Assembly: GCA_012295275.1 (NCBI GenBank)
Contig: CM022676.1
Span: 2,926,369 to 2,990,368, forward strand
DNA: 64,000 nt
Direction: 5' to 3'
From: Chrysomallon squamiferum
Lineage: Eukaryota > Mollusca > Gastropoda > Neomphalida > Peltospiridae
Positions 60,296 to 64,000 of the stretch are shown in pieces. Each line of letters begins with the position of its first letter. The stretch's first letter is position 1. The position numbers and the translations under genes were made by a program. The notes beneath the pieces were generated by a model. The model saw nothing but the letters and a program-made list of their open reading frames with translations. It was not told where the DNA came from and ran no database searches.

Positions 60296-61972
60296 ATGGC
60301 TGCAGCAGAAGCTGATACCGTGGATGACGTAACCACCACTCGAGAAACAGAAGTAAGAAATACTTCCGGTTATGCAGATAACTGGCAACATGAACGAAGT
60401 CTCGTTGAAAGTCTCCGATATTCTCTCAAGGAAAACATTCTCTGTGACGTCACATTCATTGTCGGAGAGGACAGGACACGTATTCAAGCTCACAAGTTGA
60501 TACTCAGTCTGCGCAGCTGTGTGTTTCAGGCCATGTTGACAGGAGATCTGAAAGAACAGGGTGATATTGTAATCCCAGACACTGAAGCAGACATCTTTCA
60601 CTTGTTTTTAGAGTAAGAAATTAGTGTCCAGTTTATTTATTTTTGTTTTAAGTTCATTAAACTATATATTTAGTATTTTCTTTTCAAAATATTTTCTTTC
60701 TTTTTCTTTCTATTTTTTTACCGATTTTATTTTATAATGCATGGATAGGTACCTATATAAGTTTGTATGTATCTATGTAATGTACGTGTGTCTGTGAGTG
60801 TCTGTGTCAATATGTTTGTATGTATTTATTTTTGTGCATATATTTATTTATTCTTGTGTGCGTGTGTGTGTGTGTTTATTTATCTAAATGTTTTCTTATT
60901 TTCCAGATTTCTTTATACCGATAAAACGGACTTTAAAGACGACAACGTCATCCGGTTATTGTACCTTGCCAGGAAGTATGACGTCATTCATCTAGAAAAG
61001 AGATGTCTTAACTATCTTGAAACGGAAATGAAGACAAACAACGCATGTACCATTTTGGAAGAAACTCACGATTATAAACATGACGATTCCTTGAAAACAT
61101 GTCTGAAATATATTTGGCAAAACGGCGAAGCTGTACTGAATTCAGAGAGTTTCGCAGATCTCTGTCGTGAATGTTTTAGAAAGATAATTGAACCTGATGA
61201 TCTGAACGCCACTGAGGAGACAGTTTTTCAGTCATGCATGAAATGGAGTGAAGCTGAGTGCAGACGACAGGAAAAAGAAATAACAGCAGAAAACCAACGT
61301 AAAATGCTTGGAAAAGAGCTGTACCTCATTCGCTTTCCTCTTCTCGACTCAGAGTATTTTCAAAATCAGGTTTTGCTTAAAAATCTTTTAAATGAATCTG
61401 AGGAATTAAAAATTATGCGTTCCTATGTCGATCCAGAGAAAGATGTGTCACTTTTCAGCAAAAGTCGCAGAGTTGGTACAAAGAAGATGTTAATGAAAAT
61501 TGACAGATTTGAAAATATCTGTTTTCAGGATTTCGATGATGATCTTTCCTGGTATTATGATGCGATGACATTTTGTTTAAACACGAATGCATCTTTGAAA
61601 AGCTTTAGTATTCTTAACAGTCTGGGAGAAGACTTTATTTCCTCAGAATATGAAAGAGAAAAAAAAGTTTCAATCAAAGCCTGTGTTTGTGAAGTTTCGA
61701 CAGATGTGATGGTGCCAGGATCTTCCATAGTTAAACAAATCAAAGATTCTATTTTTGATATTGATTTCCCAAGGCCTTTAGAGATAAAGAAAGACACACA
61801 GTATAACCTCATTGTTCGAACTCAAGGAAGAGTTACATATAAGACAACGACCAAACAAAGTGCGAAACGTAAAACTGTGAAGTGTATTTTGTCAAATTAC
61901 AGACAGTGTTCTCATACACGTCAGTTCAGAGGGAAACGAAGCTTGATATCTCGATTAAAACTCCTCGTGTGA
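60296..61972 (+). CDS. BTB-BACK-PHR protein, copy G
   Basis: Exon 1 60296-60612, intron 60613-60906 (294 bp, shortest of the set, GTAAGA...TTCCAG), exon 2 60907-61972; 460 residues without a break. The start MAAAEADTVDDVTTTRETEV resembles B and E. BTB (CDVTFIVGEDRTRIQAHKL, then FLYTDKTDFKDDNV across the splice) and BACK (YIWQNGEAVL, DLCRECFRKII, TVFQSCMKWSEAECRRQEKE) are conserved. In PHR the segment RQGEIREGFLKCTLSD of the other copies is replaced by KQSAKRKTVKCILSN, and an extra stretch (GEDFISSEYEREKK) lies near 61625-61665, so the predicted target face differs most here. Ends SRLKLLV. Family role as CUL3 adaptor inferred. Confidence 0.93.
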
Positions 61973-62542
61973 ACCGTTGTACATCGATCTTTGATTTACT
62001 ATGATTACGAAATGTGTTATTGCTTTAACAGTCATACATTAAAAACACAAATATACATGTTATTGCTATTACTATTATCAGATTCTCCAAAAACATACAC
62101 ATGCACTCGTAGAAAGACATACAAACATACATAGACACAAACACATACACATATACTGATAAATACACATACACTCATAAACACACATACACACACGTAA
62201 ACAGAATACGCACCGAACAATAATGCACAATCAAAGTGGAAATTTCAAAAAAGCCAGGATTAACATTTTGTGTATTAACTTTGCAGTGATAATTTTAATT
62301 GTTGTTTTAGATAATGGTTTTATTATTAATTTTATTGTCCTATAATTTATGACTGTTCGTGCGTTATTTCCAAAACATTTATCATAGTAACGTGTCATCT
62401 GTGTATTTTAATCATATTTTTACAAAATTGTTTGGTTTAACTCCGATTCCGGGATTGAGGGAAGAATCAAGGGAAATCACTCTGGTATAACAGCACAACT
62501 GATTTTATCAGAGTTTCGTGCTATTTATTTATTTATTTAAAT
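61973..62542 (+). other. proximal 3' flank of copy G
   Basis: No gene. A CA/ACATA-rich stretch at 62080-62200, then the conserved block at about 62340-62515. Confidence 0.6.
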
Positions 62543-62834
62543 CAATGCTTTTCAAGCTTTTTCATACCGCGACCTCTTATGAGCAACTCAGTATGATCGA
62601 TGACCCTCCTTTAAAATTTTGCATTCAATAATATCTAGGGTTACCATATTTTCATCAACCAAAGGCAATATAAAAGGAATCTATATTCACTATGACGGGG
62701 CCCAAACGTATCTACACGTTTTTATTTATACCTCCTTCCATGTCAAGTTGATAAAAGGTGAAATATACACTCGCTCAAGAATGGTCTTCCGACTCAGAGA
62801 AAAAAGACTGGCGAACCCAGGTTGAAAACCTATG
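62543..62834. mobile_element. hAT-like MITE, 292 bp
   Basis: Inverted ends: CAATGCTTTTCAAGCTTTTT on the left and, read inward from the right, CATAGGTTTTCAACCTGGGT. These resemble hAT/Charlie ends, which start CA.N.G.TTCTCAA. Direct 8-bp flanks ATTTAAAT (62535-62542) and ATCTAAAT (62835-62842) differ at one base, as expected of a hAT target duplication. No transposase is inside. The other 3' flanks (for example A near 1325-1370) lack the insert. Confidence 0.8.
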
Positions 62835-64000
62835 ATCTAAATTATTCTTTTTTTTACTTATTTTTATTCGGGAGAAATATATTATTTGTATTGTTAAAGA
62901 GTGCTGAGCAAGGATATTTTTATAGAGTTTTAATTAATTTTTAATTTTAAAAAAATTGATTATTATTATTTTCGTGAATCTGGATTATAATATTTTTGAT
63001 CGATAAGGTAATTAACTATATTTGCCGTTCGAAAACGAACGAATGAATAATTATGAGTATAAATATGTCTGTAACATAAAATATTATGCTATGCTATGCT
63101 ACATGTCACTGAATGACACTGCACTCTACTATATTACGCGATAGTATACTACACTATACTATATTATACTATACTATACTATAATATACTATACTATACT
63201 ATACTATACTATACTATACTATACTATACTATACTATACTATACTATGCTATGCTATGCTGTGCTATACTATATATTAATTATTATTGTATTTTAACTTT
63301 GAATGAAAAAATATAAAACATAATGATAAAACTGCCTTTACATTTTGAAGAAATTACAAATAACTATCTTGTAAATAGTATTTTTAGTGCGAATAGACAT
63401 TTGGTTTTAATAATTACAGTGTTATGTTAAATATTTCATTATATTTTAATGTCAGTTGAAACTATATTATATTTGTTGCTTTTTAAAGTTTAGGATTTAG
63501 TAAATGTGTGTATACATTTTTTTTTTTTTTAGAGAGATAGATAATATAATCGTAATATATTTTGAAGGTGCACCTTTTAATGGATTTTACTTTTTAGATA
63601 TGGATAGAAATATTTGTGCATAATAATCAAAGTTTATTTCTATTATTATTTTATTTTATTATACTATTATTATTACTATTTTAATGTTTCGTTTTCTTTC
63701 TTTCTCAGCGTGAATTATAATATTTTGTAATAATAATGTATTTACATTCGTAAATTTTCTTTGTTGGTAGCAATAATTTTTGTACATTTAACTTAATAAA
63801 ATATTTCCAGATAATAACGTATTTTTATTTGTTTTCAAATTGTAAAAATGAGTAACTGTTGCTGTAGTTTGGTTTTCCTGTTGCTATAAAATGTTAGCGA
63901 TATTTAAAGAATCATGTGAAATTCTTAAATAGACTAGCAGATAGTCAAATAGACAGACAGATAAATAGAGAATAGATTATATCAATACAATTTGAAAACA
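62835..64000 (+). other. 3' flank module of copy G, with TACTA tract
   Basis: No gene. After the MITE the module resumes (TTATTCGGGAGAAATATATT). The TACTA tract at 63085-63277 is the most regular one, close to a pure (TATAC)n from about 63151 to 63257. The AT-rich part and GACA run (63945-63965) follow, so a GA tract is expected just past the window end. Confidence 0.65.

Overview
The window is AT-rich, intron-containing, microsatellite-dense animal DNA. No bacterial features are present: no operons and no ribosome binding sites. Every recognisable host gene is a metazoan BTB-BACK-PHR protein (BTBD1/2/3/6 type). Short collagen Gly-X-Y exons and pogo/Tigger-like and hAT-like DNA transposons also point to an invertebrate animal. 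A lophotrochozoan such as a mollusc is my guess, but the sequence does not settle it. Two runs of exactly 200 N (8382-8581 and 24459-24658) mark scaffold joins of unknown true length.

The core is a cluster of seven paralogous two-exon BTB-BACK-PHR genes, here called A to G. A (1-713, +) lacks its 5' part. B (4711-6463, +) has one in-frame stop. C (19026-20837) is on the minus strand. D (31243-33040, +), E (38897-41143, +) and G (60296-61972, +) are intact, with 446, 477 and 460 codons. F (48160-49989, +) has one in-frame stop. In every complete copy one intron interrupts the BTB domain at the same codon (phase 2), and the joined frames agree. BTB and BACK are nearly constant between copies, while loops of the C-terminal PHR domain and the last 30 residues or so vary. 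In known relatives BTB and BACK bind CUL3 and PHR takes part in target binding, so the locus resembles a set of ubiquitin-ligase adaptors with a constant ligase end and a diversified recognition end.

Each gene sits in a modular cassette. The order in the sense direction is: copies of an unclassified repeat (called R here) ending in (TAA)n; a conserved 5' module; a (CT)n tract about 85-190 bp before the ATG; exon 1, intron, exon 2; a conserved 3' flank; a (TACTA)n-type tract; a (GACA)/(GA)n tract; a CA-rich distal flank; then the next R copies. C and its cassette (about 8.6-24.4 kb) are inverted relative to the rest. The D+E pair (about 27.5-44.5 kb) has been duplicated as F+G (about 44.5-64 kb), with extra sequence in the second copy near 52.4-55.6 kb. 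Collagen-like exon fragments on the minus strand interrupt the 3' flanks of D and F and occur a third time at 54.7-56.4 kb.

Among the more unusual items are a decayed Tigger/pogo element in the 3' flank of C whose 40-bp minisatellite (14 units) is built from its own transposase codons; an AGT-type minisatellite that is about 1.78 kb, 0.22 kb and absent at three paralogous positions; a 292-bp hAT-like MITE with 8-bp target duplications; and two gene copies each carrying one isolated nonsense codon. All statements of similarity between copies come from reading by eye, not from computed alignments.
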